A stretch of 64,000 bases of DNA. Origin: Sialis fuliginosa. Lineage: Eukaryota > Arthropoda > Insecta > Megaloptera > Sialidae. The stretch's first letter is position 1; each line of letters begins with the position of its first letter. The stretch covers positions 682,001 through 746,000 of the forward strand of contig OY540810.1 of NCBI GenBank assembly GCA_961205875.1, given 5' to 3'. This document shows, in pieces, positions 34,711 through 47,439 of this stretch. Under the pieces are notes generated by a model, which ran no database searches, was not told the origin of the DNA, and saw only the letters and a list, made by a program, of their open reading frames with translations. A program made the translations under genes and the position numbers.

Positions 34711-36215
34711 AAAGATCTCGATTAGATCTACAAGTAAAAATTAACACATTTAGCCAGTTTTAATGAGTGATAAATTTAATATTATACAAAAACAACAATA
34801 AAAAATTAAATTTTGTATATCCACGATTATGAATATTAATTAAATGAATTTAAAAAAATAACAGGATATTAGAATATATATTCTACGATCTAACGTTTTT
34901 AATTTTATGATTAAAGTTTCTTAAATTGAATAAAAAAAATAAAAATTATATTTCGTGTTTCCACAATTTTGTTTGTAAATATTAATTATTTATTTTTATG
35001 TTCGTACAAATCATAACAAATAACTATATTATACAATACTAGTCTGGTTTTTATTTAATCAGTGGCGAGGCGTGAAATTTTTAATAAGGGAAGCATATTT
35101 TGTCAAACCTCCCCCTCCTATTAACAAAAAAAACTAGTTATGAAACACCTTAAGTTCAAGCTTTTACTTTTTTAAATAAATTCTTATATATTTATATAGT
35201 AACTAAATGATTCTACGTCTTATTTTCTTGTGTTTTAGTCGATATTTGTATGACGAGTTGAAGTTCACTGCAGGAAATTTCACTAAAAATTTTTGTATTT
35301 TTGATTTCGTTAAAAGTATGTTTATTGTATAGAAAATGACGTGAAAAGTTGACTGTTTCAAACCGCAGGTCTGTATCTCAAACCGTTCTCGAGATATAGG
35401 CTCTCAAAGTTTCAGTTTTTTCAAAATTTTGAAGAAAAATGGCCCTAACTTTTGAACGCGTGGTCGGAATTGATTTTAGTTGACGGATTTGGAATCAGCG
35501 TGTCAAAATCTATATAATGACATGTATAATACTTTAAAATCTGACAAAAAAATTTTGGTCAAAAATCGACATTTTTTTAAGGTATACCCCTTTGAATTTT
35601 TTCGATTTTTCGCGAAAAATTTTTTTTCGAGTTTTAAGGTATTATAAGTGTCATTATATAGATTTTGACACGCTGATTCCAAATCCGTCAACTAAAATGA
35701 ATTCCGACCACACGTTCAAAAGTTATGGCCATTTTTCTCTAAAAATTTGAAAAAACTGAAACTTTGAGAGGCTATATCTCGAGAACGGTTTGAGATACAG
35801 ACCTGCGGTTTGAAACAGTCAACTTTTCACGTCATTTTCTATACAATAAACATACTTTTAACGAAATCAAAAATTCGAAATTTTTTAGTGAAATTTCCTG
35901 CAGTAAACTTCAACTCGTCATACAAATATCGACTAAAATACAAGAAAATAAGACGTAGAGGTATTATAGTTTTATAACTGAGCGTGTAAATTAATATTAA
36001 ATGCTATCTTTGATTAAAATGTTTGAGTTGCGCATAAAGATGAATATTCTAATGTATTTAAATTATTTATTAACTGAAAATACAGATTTGTATTAATTTA
36101 CCAATAAAGTAAGAGAAGCACTGCTTCCCTTGCTTCCATGGACGCTTCGCCACTGTATTTAACCTCACTGCTACGTATTCACGTTATTCCCTTGACTGTG
36201 CACTCCGACACAGTC
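34711..36215. repeat. R5 repeat, split by a hAT foldback element
   Basis: R5 left part 34711-35059 and right part 36156-36215 are contiguous in the copy at 15588-15955. Together the two copies show precisely where the hAT element entered. Confidence 0.75.
35060..36155. mobile_element. Complete hAT-type foldback element with 8-bp TSD
   Basis: 1096 bp; ends CAGTGGCGAGGCGTG and GCTTCGCCACTG, flanked by TATTTAAT (35052-35059) and TATTTAAC (36156-36163). The interior is a long inverted repeat with arms meeting near 35600 (CAGACCTGCGGTTTGAAAC, AACGGTTTGAGATACAG and complements). Noncoding; depends on a transposase elsewhere. Confidence 0.88.
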
Positions 36216-36904
36216 AGACCCCCTCTTTCCTTAAAACAAATTAGTAATAATTAAAACTACTACTAAATACTTTATACCTCCTTTAACGATTCATAAAACA
36301 ATTCACGGAAAAGGATAAAGCTTCCCCCCCTCGTTTTAATTAAATCAAATGATGAAAGCTATTTAACGACAGCCTCCCCCCCCTTGTTTTTTTTTAAATA
36401 CGTATAGTCAACGATTCAGAGTAGTAATAATTCTTGCAACGCGCCGAAGAGATTATAGTTAAAAAAAAATTGTAATTAAACAATGTCTTAAATTTTAATA
36501 TCATCCGGGTAAAGGTGAAATTTCTCTTTTGCATGTATTTTTTTGTCTGTAAAATCCAGTTTCACGGACTTTTGTTTCCATATTATTATTTTTGATGTTT
36601 AATTAGTTCGTAAAACTTCGCAGACGCTCTTAGCGTTTCCTTTACACCAGCGTTTCTCAACCTTTTAGTATTTGCGACCCAATTTTCAATCACAATTCTC
36701 ATCCCCCCCCCGCATACAATAATTTTATTAAACCTAAACTTTGCTTTGCAAGACAGACCCAAGGGAGTCACTAATAATTATTAATCTTGTTTTTAATTTA
36801 ATATTGATAAGTTAATTATTAAATACATTGTGCAGAATGTACTGATACAATCCTATTTATAATAATGTGTATTATATCAGTGTAAATGTAAACGTGTATT
36901 ATTT

Positions 36905-37607
36905 TGCTTCCTCGCAATATCGAAGATACGAGAAGCTTTGTGATCGTTTCAGATTGAGATAAATAAATGTTCTCTGATTTCAAAATTTTAAATTGATTTA
37001 TCCGTTTCACGTCAACGCAAACACTTTTCGTTCCGTGTCTGTCTGTCTGTCCATGTGTCCGTACGTCTGTCCCCTGAATCCTTGTCACACGCATAACTCA
37101 TGAACCACTGAACCGATATTATTGGTTGGGTTTGGCTTGAGGACGGTCCCATTTCAAAATCATCAAAATCGTATGTAAGGGGGAGGGGTGACACCCCAAA
37201 ATATTTATAGAATGTATTATAGAATATTTTTTGTAGAGCATTAAATTTCCTATATAATGGGTCTACAACGTTTGTTGTAAAATATTCCCTTACAAAGATT
37301 TATCTCAATTTATTTTTAAAATTCGTGTTTTGTTTTTTTGCTTTGATATTTTAAATGTCATTTTGACATTTGCATAAATTTAGATTTAGATTGAAATTGT
37401 CAAACAATTAAAAATATATGAAAAAAATTCAGGTGTGTTTTATGAAAAATTTCGAACTAATATTTTTTTAGTTTTGTATAAAAATTAAATGGTTAACCAA
37501 TTCCAGGCAATTTATCTAAACACTATCGGTTATTATTTAAATTGTTGAATAATCAACTACCTTTGGTGAATTTAGCACGAGGAAGCACTGTGCATTTACT
37601 TGGCAAG
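36905..37607 (-). mobile_element. R1 repeat, near-complete reverse copy
   Basis: GCTTCCTCGCAATATCGAAG at 36905 through CGTGTCTGTCTGTCTG, TGAGGACGGTCCCATTTC, AACGTTTGTTGTAAAATATT and GGTTAACCAATTCCAGGC to ACGAGGAAGCACTGTGCATT and TTACTTGGCA. Good reference copy together with 30405-31145. Confidence 0.82.
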
Positions 37608-38235
37608 TCAAGAATGCATTTTATTGCATTTCTTTCAGTAAATTAAATAAATTGTTTAATAATATTTTCTCTCGATATGCTCGCGCCACTCTTTTAGTTA
37701 AATCACGTCCCCCTAGGGGGGGTGGGTGGGTGGGTGCACCCCACAGATTGAGAACCTCTGGCGTGTATTGTATGTATACATTATATTCAAGCTTACAAAA
37801 CACATTTGATTAGAGCTGTAATATGTGCCATTCATTTCGGTTAAGTTTGAATGGGTGTTGACAGATAACTGAGTCTTCCTGGGCAGTGATTAGCTTCCTC
37901 TTTGAACAATGTCCCCCTTGCTCAATAAACTGTCAAGCTAATGGATCAGCACTGTAACAACCAATTATTATCATCACAAGAACTACCTACGCGAGCTATG
38001 TAACATACAATATCAACATAACATACATACATATACCGGTTGAGTAAATATAAACGTACTTTTCTATTAAACCAGTAGCGCATCCAGAAAAATTCAGGGG
38101 GGGGGGGTAAAAAATTATTTTATCTGCTAATTCAGTACATTTAATTTAAAAATAACCATTACTAGGGTCATATCCAAGACTGGTGCCACTACTTTAAATA
38201 TCAATTTAAAGTTAAAATATCTGCCTTGAGAACAA
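37608..38235. other. Intergenic with two element fragments
   Basis: 37620-37765 is a reverse piece of a 'TTCTCAACCTGTGGGGCGCG' type repeat also at 45119-45240. 38072-38112 is a lone hAT-like end (CAGTAGCGCATCC). 38119-38195 is the end of an R2 element (CCAAGACTGGTGCCA). GTGATTAGCTTCCTCT at about 37893 recurs inverted at about 39211. Confidence 0.5.
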
Positions 38236-38609
38236 CGGGACTTTCTTATACCTAACCTAACAGTGAATTGTATACGTGATTCTTTGTTTATTAAAACATT
38301 TCTAACAAAATAAAACAAAATGAATAATATAGGTAATATTATTCTCTCCATTATATAACAATAGTGATTTTTTTTAACGTAATAACTGAAAACGGATGTT
38401 TACTCTTGTAAATTTTTGGATTTTTGAATTATTTTTGAAATAAGAAAAAAATGTTTTAGATAAAAAATGTCGAGTATGTTATTATCTATAATTTATTCCC
38501 CATACATTTTTTTCCAACATTTATGATTTAGCCAGAAAGAATTTTTTTATGTAATTATTTAGATTCACCTACACAGTTCACTCTCAGTATTACGTATAAG
38601 AAAGTCCCG
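38236..38609. mobile_element. MITE with CGGGACTTTCTTATAC ends
   Basis: 374 bp between CGGGACTTTCTTATACCTAA and TATTACGTATAAGAAAGTCC. Inverted copy at 47986-48369 shares the interior (ATGGAGAGAATAATA, TAATTTATTCCCCATACATT). Single ends also occur near 9282, 47934, 55318 and 57105. Confidence 0.75.
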
Positions 38610-38697
38610 TGTTACCTACGGCAAATACACACACTGTTTCATTATCTTTCATATATTTTATCCTTTAAATCACATTAAAATGCGTGAGTATCAAAAA

Positions 38698-39055
38698 AAC
38701 ATCTGCCAAGTAAATGCACAGTGTTTCCTCGTGATAAATTCACCAAAGGTATATAGCTAATTATATTCAACAATTTAAATAAAAACCGATAGTGTTTATA
38801 TAAATTGCCTGGAATTGGTTAACCATTTAATTTTTATACAATATTACTAAAAAATATTAGTTGGTTAGGAGCCTCTTAATCTGCCAAGTAAATGCACAGT
38901 GCTTCCTCGTGATAAATTCACCAAAGGTATATAGTTAATTACTGAACAATTTAAATAAAAACCGATAGTGTTTATATAAATTGCCTGGAATTGGTTAACC
39001 ATTTAATTTTTATACAATTTTACTAAAAAATATTTGGTGGATTAGGAGCCCCTTT
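38698..39055 (+). repeat. R1 head, two tandem copies
   Basis: Two ~180-bp direct copies, each starting ATCTGCCAAGTAAATGCACA, through ACCGATAGTGTTTATATAAA and TTGCCTGGAATTGGTTAACC, to TAGGAGCC. The R1 body does not follow, so the head can multiply on its own. Confidence 0.8.
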
Positions 39056-40170
39056 TGGCTCTTTTGCATATATCTATAACATAAACCAAGTTGTCATAAT
39101 AATTAATCAATTGTTACTCTATTGAACCACTAACATGGCAGTTATTGCACACAACTAGAGTGTGAGAGGGGGGGAAAGGGAGAGGGGGGGGGGTTGGAGT
39201 ACAGATAGAGGAAGCTAATCACAGTCCAATGACCAGGATAGGTCAACGTCTCCACAGGGAACACTGTTGTCTGTGTCACCATACATAAATGTAGCTATAA
39301 TTAATTACCCAATGATTGACACGTTAATTATTATATTAGAAATGATACGCGTGTGTCATCGATACCTGAATAGTATGTAAAAGCAGTGGTTGAAAACGAC
39401 ACCAGTGCATGTCAAAATGTTTGATTCGTATACACCCAAAAAAAAAAAATATATATATTTACCTATTAAAATTAGGGTGATTCTTAGTTAGCGTTGGGGC
39501 GAATTTTGACTGGGCCGCCCCCCAAATAATTCAGAAAAAGTTTCAGCCCTCTATCTTAAAAATCGGCCATTACCAGAGGGGGTGATTTTTCTATTTAAAA
39601 TACACGTGTTTTTTTCGATTTTTCAAAGACCTGCGTACTAGAGTGTCTTAAACTTTTATGAATGCATTTCTGGTACTCATATTCCATATCTAGATAGATA
39701 TTGAACTTGTGATTCAACGTTGACAGCTTTATGGGTCTTCAGGTTATTTCATCAAAAAAAAAATAATGTTTTCTATAATTTCTGGATAATTTTGACAGAA
39801 AAAATCTTGAAATATAACATTTTGATTCTGTCAATATTATACAGAATATAACAAATAAAGAAATGCATTAAATTATTTGAATTATGACAGTCGATTCGAA
39901 GGCCATTGGCGCATTCTGATACATAAATCTTAATAAAATTAACCCGATTTGCCATTTCTGTTTGGAAGGCTAGAGTTGGGAATTTCTTAGAATTTATTAT
40001 TTAAATATTTATTTAAGTATTTATATAATACATTTCTTGCTTCATGAAAAATACTTGCCAGTGGCGTATCGAGGGTATTCAAAGGGGTAGGAAGATAATT
40101 TATTTACGCCCTATGTTCCTATACGAATTAATTTGAAATAATTTACACAACTGAGTTTACTTCCTTAAAT
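39056..40170. other. Intergenic, no gene seen
   Basis: Includes a G/A-rich purine tract (about 39160-39194), a stretch with AAAACGACACC and many CpGs around 39330-39400, and a lone hAT end CAGTGGCGTATCGAGG at 40061. No coding frame. Confidence 0.5.
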
Positions 40171-40710
40171 TGTAGGGTCGAGTGGGGTAAATATGAAACA
40201 CAAAAAATAGGGTAAAAGTGAAACAAGCTTGCAACTAAATTTGTTTATAGGAGAATTATAAAAAAGGTTTGTTAAAGCTTATTGAAAATATGAATCGCCC
40301 AATAAGTGATGTGTCATTGCACCCCTTCTACACCCTGTTAGTCAACATACACATGTCTGTTAGTTAATTCTTTGCACATAACTTTCTGTATAGCTCAGAT
40401 ATTAATTAAAGTTACAATTTCACATTGATATGCCACAAAGAAAATTTAATAAATCAAAGTTTCTTTTAATTTTTCGAGAAATATTTTCCATTAGAGGCCT
40501 GTTTCACTTTTTCCCAAATTAGAGGTTAAAAATGAAACACTGTTTTTTGATTTTTAAAGTCCGTGTTGTATCGTACAGTTCAAATGACAAAATGGTTATT
40601 CATAAGCGCATCTAGTAGACTAAATTAAACTATGAATTTTTGTATCGTTAACTGTCAAAAAACATTAAAGATTTATATTTTATTTCACTATTACCCCAGT
40701 TTACCCTACA
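40171..40710. mobile_element. 540-bp TIR element (TGTAGGGT...TGGGGTAA ends)
   Basis: Left TGTAGGGTCGAGTGGGGTAA and right TTACCCCAGTTTACCCTACA are inverted over most of 20 bp, with AGTGAAAC / TTTCACT blocks inside. A possible TTAAAT duplication on both sides. Noncoding, unclassified. Confidence 0.65.
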
Positions 40711-41251
40711 TTTAAATAAGTATCCAACACTGGAGTTAAATCCAGTACATTATAAATTGTATAAAGTAAATGATAAGTTTAGTTTCATAGTGAACAACCT
40801 TACACTAGAATGCCATTAATATATTTAATTATACATATACATAATTAGTATATTCTTGAACTTGCATCTAAAATGACATTGAATCTCGATATAAAATTTA
40901 TGCGATATATAAAATATTATTTATGTTCATCAACTCGATTGAAGTAATATAATTTATAAATAAATATTATGAATATTAAAAAGCGTTTAAACATATGAAA
41001 GTAAAAGTGATTTTTTTATTTCATACATTTATTGAAAGTGAAATTGTACATATTATCACCAATTAAAATATATTATGTATGAATGCACTTCTTGAATTCA
41101 GATATGAAATTGATCGGTTAACAGGAAGGGGGGGGGGGGGGGGAGTTATTTAAATAGTGTATGTATTTTATTATTTTATTTTATGTAAAATTTGCTAGCT
41201 TGCAAACACTTTCAAATGGGGTATCAAATTTAAAACAAACAAAAAATGTTA

Positions 41252-41742
41252 TAAGGTACTGGCACCAGTCTTGGATATTACCCCAGTAATGGCTATTTTT
41301 AAATTAAATGTACTGAATTAGAAATATTTGTTGATATTTGATTACTACCATTTTTGAATATTAATCTATATACATTTAACAGTCTTATAGCGTGATTTGA
41401 TCACATGAGGCCAATAGATGTCAAAATGGTGGACATTTAAACTAATTATTAGTATAATTTATTTATTAATTATTATATTATCATAGCAACTGCTTTACAT
41501 TGTTTCAAATTTGTCGATTCTTTCTTTTATATCTTTTGTGTCGTAGTACTTATCATTAGCAAGTGTCCATCACTGCGTGCTCATAATTGGTTTTACTTTA
41601 TCTATTACTACAGAAAAAAAAACTATATTTGCGGACTTTGGTAATTAAATTGATTAAATAAAGAGTTACTTGTTTTATTAATAACAAAAAGAAACCAAAA
41701 ACAGTATACTTTATAGCGGCCATAACTGGTGCCATTACCTTA
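41252..41742 (+). mobile_element. R2 palindromic MITE, complete
   Basis: TAAGGTACTGGCACCAGTCT to AACTGGTGCCATTACCTTA. Complete reference copy, with ACAGTCTTATAGCGTGATTT, AATGGTGGACATTT, the TTATATTATCATAGCAACTG core, GTCCATCACTGCGTGCTC and TTTATAGCGGCC in order. Confidence 0.85.
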
Positions 41743-41769
41743 TAACTTTTTAATTTTAACGCTTCAGTC

Positions 41770-42200
41770 ACGATATATTTACTTTTAAATATGGTTATCA
41801 GAACGTCCCCCCCCCCCTAAACTATCAATTTAAAAAATCTGAAAAAATTCCAGAATGTAGCTTTTAATTAGTACTTTCAATGAAAATTATAACGAACACT
41901 GTAGTAAAAATAGTTTATGAAAAATTTTGAAATAACTCTTTTTTTATAAATCGTAGTGACTACGGAAACCTATCATATGCGTGCCCAACACGCACTTGAC
42001 TGTTTTATTTATATAAACATGCAAGTTTGATCACAAAGCTTCTCGTATCTTCGATATTGCGAGGAAGTAAAAAACGAACAAATTGTAGCAAAAATAGTTT
42101 TTGAAAGAACTCTTTTTTATAAATCTTCATAAAAATGACTACGGAACTCTATCATGTGTGTGCCCAACACGCACTTGGCTGTTTTATTTACTAACGGACA
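41770..42200 (+). mobile_element. Retroposon 3' tails, two tandem fragments
   Basis: Two stretches share AATAACTCTTTTTTATAAAT-like sequence, ACTACGGAA, CTATCAT and GTGCCCAACACGCACTTG + GCTGTTTTATTTA, the recognisable tail of an insect non-LTR retroposon. An R1 3' terminus (42027-42068) sits between them. Another copy at 52505-53075. Confidence 0.6.
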
Positions 42201-42222
42201 GACAGAGAGACGTTGTGCTTTA

Positions 42223-42613
42223 TACAGTGTATTCCAAGTTGATTAAGACATAAGAAATTTAACATGGGGACAATTAGAAATGTTGTAGTAACCTTTGGTC
42301 AAATTTAACGATGTGTGATTGGTGCATTTTGAAATGCCGCCTCGAAACTAACTGATAAATTTTAAATTAATCAACAGTATTTTGTTTAACATTAATGAAA
42401 TTAAAGTAAGCATCCTAGATAAAATTATAATAATATTTTTTGGCAGATATAAATTTGAAAACAAAACACTAATTACTATTTTTTTAAATTTTTTAGCGGC
42501 ATTTCAAAATGCACCAATCACACATGGTTAAATTCGATCAAAGGCTACTACAACACTTCTAATTGTCCCCATGTTAAATTTCCTATGTCTTAATCAACTT
42601 GGAATACACTGTA
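42223..42613. mobile_element. Palindromic TA-flanked MITE (TACAGTGTATTCC ends)
   Basis: 391 bp; ends TACAGTGTATTCCAAGTTGA and complement, flanked by TA. Arms extend through ACATGGGGACAATTAGAA and GCATTTTGAAATGC. Intact, and shows the empty site for the nested insertion in its relative at 53088-54340. Confidence 0.83.
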
Positions 42614-42990
42614 TATATTAATTACTTATAATGATTTCGTGACAAATTAATTTATAACAGTTACAAGCGTAATTGGATATGTCCTTAATCAATTCACGAG
42701 AACTACCTTCTTATACATACAAAGATTGCAATTACACCAAGTAAGAAATGTGCTGACAAGTTTTGAACCCATGCCATCTAGTAACAAAACACTAATTCTG
42801 CAAACTCATTATAAGCGATTTTTTTATATTACTAGGCTGGCAGTAAAAATGCAATTAGTTCAAAACAACTTGCGATTTTCTCTGATGCACGGTATCAAAA
42901 ATGATTAGTTTTCAAAAACTGGCAAAAGAAAACACCCTTTTGAAAATTTTTTATAAGCGATTTTTATTTTTTTATAATACATTAACAAAA

Positions 42991-43492
42991 CCACCAGTTA
43001 TGGCCGCTATAAGAGCAAGGTTTACTGTTTTTGTGATTGACGGGCTTATTTTTTGTAATTTCCATCAACTCATGTTACTTATAAAACAAGTAACTCTTTA
43101 TTTAATCAATTTAATTACCAAAGTCCGCAAATATAGTTTGTTTTTTTAAATTATAGAATTTTATTTTGTTTATGTTTTTTCTCCAGTAATGGATAAAGAC
43201 ACTTGTTAATGACTACAAAAGGTATACAAGAAAAAATCGTCAAATTTGAAACAATGTAAAGCAGTTGCTATGATAATATAATAATTAATAAATAAATTAT
43301 ACTAATAATTAGTTAAAATGTCCACCATTTTGACACCTATTGGCCAATTGTCATCAAATCACGTTGTAAGACAGTTAAATGTATAATATTCAGTAGTAAT
43401 CAAATATCAACAAATATTTCTAATTCAGTACATTAATATTAAAAAGAGTCATTACTGGGGTCATATCCAAGACTGGTGCCAGTACCTTATAA
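42991..43492 (-). mobile_element. R2 palindromic MITE
   Basis: CCACCAGTTATGGCCGCTAT to AAGACTGGTGCCAGTACC. Left terminus slightly eroded. Same order of blocks as 41252-41742 in reverse. The short frames here are chance. Confidence 0.8.
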
Positions 43493-44227
43493 TCATTTTT
43501 CTATTATGCACTGTATCAAAAATAAAAAAATTTAAAAAATTGGCAATAGAAAAGACCCTTTTCTGGTTTAGTAATGCTCTTCAAAAATAGACGAACAAGT
43601 GCTAGTAGGACTAGCGCCCTGAGTGTTCCGTACAAACTATATAATGTCATTTATTATTATTAACATAAATTTTTTACAAGACATTTTTTAAACATCCTTC
43701 AAAAAACGAAGTGTGCATTTTACGGTCAAGCCATGTTATTTTTAAAAATTTTCCCTGTAATGAACAAAACTCCAGGCATCATATTATTTCTTTTACGTAA
43801 TTCTACATTGTTTGAAACAATTTTTTTATCAAATCACTGTAACAATTAAATTTGTGTCAATTTGAGCGTACAAATTAATATTACATTTGTGACAACAACA
43901 GATTTCTAACCGGAAGTGAAGACATTGTGCGACGGAAATGCAACTATATGTATATATTTTCTCTTTTGCACTGTTTTCGTTAATGCTTACTTGGTTTTCG
44001 AATTTGAGGAAGTTATAATGTATAATTAAGTAAAAAGAATAATAATTATCAACCCGTGCAATGGGATTTTAGAAAAACAGTAATTTCTGTTATTATAATT
44101 AGCTGTGCATTAATTTTTTTTTCTTTTATAGCTCTATATAATAATTGCTATATTTATAACTGACAAGCCTATGTGATATTTGTTTGAATGGATTGTTAAG
44201 GCCATTATTAAACATTGATCTTGACAT

Positions 44228-44458
44228 CAGTAGCATACCGTTTGGAGGGGGGGGGGTAAAGGGGGCGTTCGCCCCAGGCGGCACGTTGATAGGTGCGGCA
44301 AAATTGTCGATTAAAATTTGAGGTAGCAACGAAAACAAAAGTCATCAAAAATTAAGAGTAGGCGCAAAAAAATAAATCAATAATATTTCGCATATAGTGT
44401 AGGGGGAAGGGGCGGCAAATTTGCTCAGGGGGCAGCACAAACCTACGGTACACCACTG
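44228..44458. mobile_element. hAT-like MITE, G/C-rich
   Basis: CAGTAGCATACCGTTTGG and CCTACGGTACACCACTG as inverted ends. Inside, GGGGGGGG, GGGGGCGTTCGCCCC and GGGGGCAGC. A matching 8-bp duplication is not evident, so partial decay is likely. Confidence 0.6.
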
Positions 44459-44499
44459 CTTCTAAAATTTTCGTTTATTTTATTAATAGATTATTTTTT

Positions 44500-44860
44500 T
44501 AACCGATTTCAAAAATCGCGAAAAATCGAAAAAATTAAAAAAAAATTCTGTCAGATTTTAAAGTATTATATATGTCATTGTATAGATTTTGACACGCTGA
44601 TTTCAAATCCGTCGACTAAACTCAAATCCAATTTTCGTTCAAAAGTTAGGGCCATTTTTCTCCAAAATTTTCAAAAACCGTAAACTTTGAAAGGCCATAT
44701 CTCGAGAACGGTTTGAGATACAGAACTGTTGCTTGAAAATTTCAACTTTTCACGTCATTTTCTATACAATAAGCATATACTTTTAACAAAATCTAAAACT
44801 CAAAAATCTTAATCAAATTTCATGGTTCTAATTTCACTTTTCATATAAATTTCATTATAT
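44500..44860. mobile_element. Fragment of hAT foldback interior
   Basis: Shares AGATTTTGACACGCTGAT, TCAAATCCGTCGACTAAA, TATCTCGAGAACGGTTTGAG and TTTTCACGTCATTTTCTATA with one arm of 35060-36155. Only one arm is present. Confidence 0.7.
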
Positions 44861-46010
44861 TTTATATTTATTTATATTTATATTTCTTTCCACCTACAAA
44901 TAAAATCATCTATTCTTTTGAACACTTATCAATTCGTTCTAAATTCATGCATACTTGTTATTAAATATAAACATGCCTATTGCCTACATAGTTTATTTTT
45001 ATGAACCAAAATTATACCTATAAAAATATCTAGATAATGAACAGCATCCTGAAGAGTCGCGAATCGCGGCCAATTTCTACTACGGGCTACGAAAATGCAC
45101 TTCCGTAGCTAACACCTACAACAGCAGTTCTCAACCTGTGGGGCGCGTGATAAAACTTAATGGGGGGGCGCGAGCATATCGAGAAAAAATATTATTAAAA
45201 AATGTATTTAATTTACTGAAAGAAAAACAATAAAATACATTCTGACATAATTAATTAATTACATTTACACTGATATAATACACTTTATTATAAATAGGAT
45301 TGTATCAGTACTTACTGTACAATGTATTTAATAATTAACTTATCAACATTAAATTCAAAACAAGATTAATAATTATTAGTGTCTTGCAGACCAAAGTTTT
45401 TCGAAATAAAATACAATTAAATTTTATAGAAGCTTTTTAGTGAAAATTATTGTATATTGGGGGGGGGGGGGGGGTTGATAAGAATAGGCATGATGCCAGT
45501 AACAAAGTATCACTGAAATTATGATTTTAAATGATGAAATAGGTTAAAAAGATTCTAAAAAATGTATTTATTTTTTTGAAAATTTTTAAGAAAATGACAT
45601 TTTTGTCCAAAAGTACCTATAATATGTGGTATTTTTTATCATTATTTTGGTGTGTCATAATGTTACTTACAAATTCACTGTATTAAGTTTGGACCTGGGT
45701 CTTACAGTTTTCCAGTTATAAATTTATCTAAATAATCCCCAAAGTGACTATTTTGCTACCTACCCTATTAAATGAAACAGTCATACAATTGTTTTGTTTA
45801 TAATTACATAATTTTATTGTTAATGGTAATTTACATAATTTTAAAACAGTATTATTTGAATACTTTTTGATTGAATAGCCATTACAATTGATACAAAATT
45901 ACATAATTTAATAAAATCAATACAATAATATGTAATTTCTCTCAAGATTGAAAACGAAAGCATGTTCAAAATTAATGATAACATTAATATTAATTTATAT
46001 GTAGTATATA
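44861..46010. other. Intergenic with repeat pieces
   Basis: A 'CAGTTCTCAACCTGTGGGGC' hAT-like end at 45124 with GGGGGGGCGCGAGC after it; a long G run near 45460-45474; a block shared with 31640-31900 at about 45560-45850. No gene. Confidence 0.5.
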
Positions 46011-46401
46011 TGTACAGTCGCCTGCATTAATGGTCTTGCAGTTTGTATTCATTTTCGTTTATCATAAACTTAGTAGGCTCCTCCCATTTGTGCAATTATA
46101 ATATTTAAATCATTTCTCCATGTATCAAACAAAGACAGATATTTTGAAATTCATTTGCTAGATAAAGAACTACTCTTCGTTTATAATACATAGGTACTCA
46201 TATATATTTGTGCAATTCAATTATTATGTAATCTATTGAAAATTGTATACGTAAATTTTGTGGCAATAAATATTTGATATTCCGAATTTTATTAAAGTTG
46301 ATAGAAAAATATAACCGATGATGTTTGTCTTTAAATTTGGAATCTGTTGTAAGCGATTCTAGCCTTTAGGGTGCCAGACTAGTTCTGCAGCCGACTGTAC
46401 A
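46011..46401. mobile_element. 391-bp TA-flanked MITE, second copy
   Basis: TGTACAGTCGCCTGCATTAA to GCAGCCGACTGTACA; same length as 7773-8163 but inverted. Interior blocks such as TTAGTAGGCTCCTCCCATTT and AAAGAACTACTCTTCGTTTA agree closely. Confidence 0.82.
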
Positions 46402-46929
46402 TATGTACAGTATTATCGTCCCTAGTTATAGAGATCCTTCATAGGCAATCAACCGGGTACCGTTTATTTATTTACTACCGGGTAGACTCGCAGGACAAAT
46501 GGAAGCCAAGGTCGAGATGCAAAATTTGTTTTATATACACTGGTGATTATATAAATCATAACAAACGTATGCACACACACACAAACAATATTAATATACA
46601 AATGACATAGATATGTACAGTGTGGTTCAGAAGAAATAAGTCTGATTTACAAAAAACATTTTTTTGATTTGACCAAAAAAATTTCTCAAGTTCTGTAGAG
46701 CCTCTTCAAAAAAAGATATTATCCTTAAGGATAGTAAAATTTTCAACATATGATTCGAAAACTAGAACATTCAACTGTTTTTTTAAAAACTTTTCTCTGC
46801 CTATTTTTCGCGGAGATAGAGCCAGTCAAAAATACCTAAAAATATTGAAAAAATTTTGTGATCCTTTAATTTTGGAGTTTAGTGTATAAAACATAGAATG
46901 CTCTGATAATTACAGAAAAAAAATAGACA

Positions 46930-47140
46930 AAATTGTCTGTGATACCTTTTTCATGATTTTGCAATGTCGAATTTGTACTTCTTTGATTGTATATGTTGTT
47001 AAAATATCAAAAAATACCAAGACAAGAATAAATAAAGGATTTCTTGTAATTGATATTATATTATACATTTACAACATTTGAATACATCTTTGTGGTGACG
47101 TCAATTCCCGCGCCAACGCTGATTGGTCAAGGATCTATAC
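46930..47140. mobile_element. CCAAT/CRE MITE, half copy
   Basis: GACAAGAATAAATAAAGGA, ATTGATATTATATTATACAT, TGACGTCAATTCCCGCGCC and GCTGATTGGTCAAGGA, as in the right half of 62446-62866 (reverse of its left). Confidence 0.7.
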
Positions 47141-47439
47141 ATAACTCTCGACTTCGAATAAACGCGACTTCCTCGATTCAAAACGATTCAGAAGGCTTCG
47201 AATAAACGAGTCCCGACTGTATTTAAAACACAGGATTGCGTATATGCTATAATTTTTTCTATTACGAAATTTATAACGCAGACATTTGTAAATTAAAATA
47301 TTTAGCTACTTTTGTAAGTAACTATGAAACCGATCAATTTATTAGCGACTTTTTTTTGCACCAAACTGTACATTTATATTATTATTTTGATACATACTAA
47401 TGTTTTGTTATATTTATTGAAGCATTTTAGTTTTTTACT

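Noticed and set aside
35503-35691. Minus-strand frame MTDLESACQNLYNDTY, also at 57508.
   Set aside because: It lies in the arms of the hAT foldback and is interrupted differently in each copy; the similarity comes from the transposon.
36819-37194. Open frames with products containing SSSQTQP...SVQWFMSYACDKDSG, recurring at 30832 and 48819.
   Set aside because: These are chance translations of the R1 repeat in different frames and lengths; no start, stop or frame is preserved among copies.
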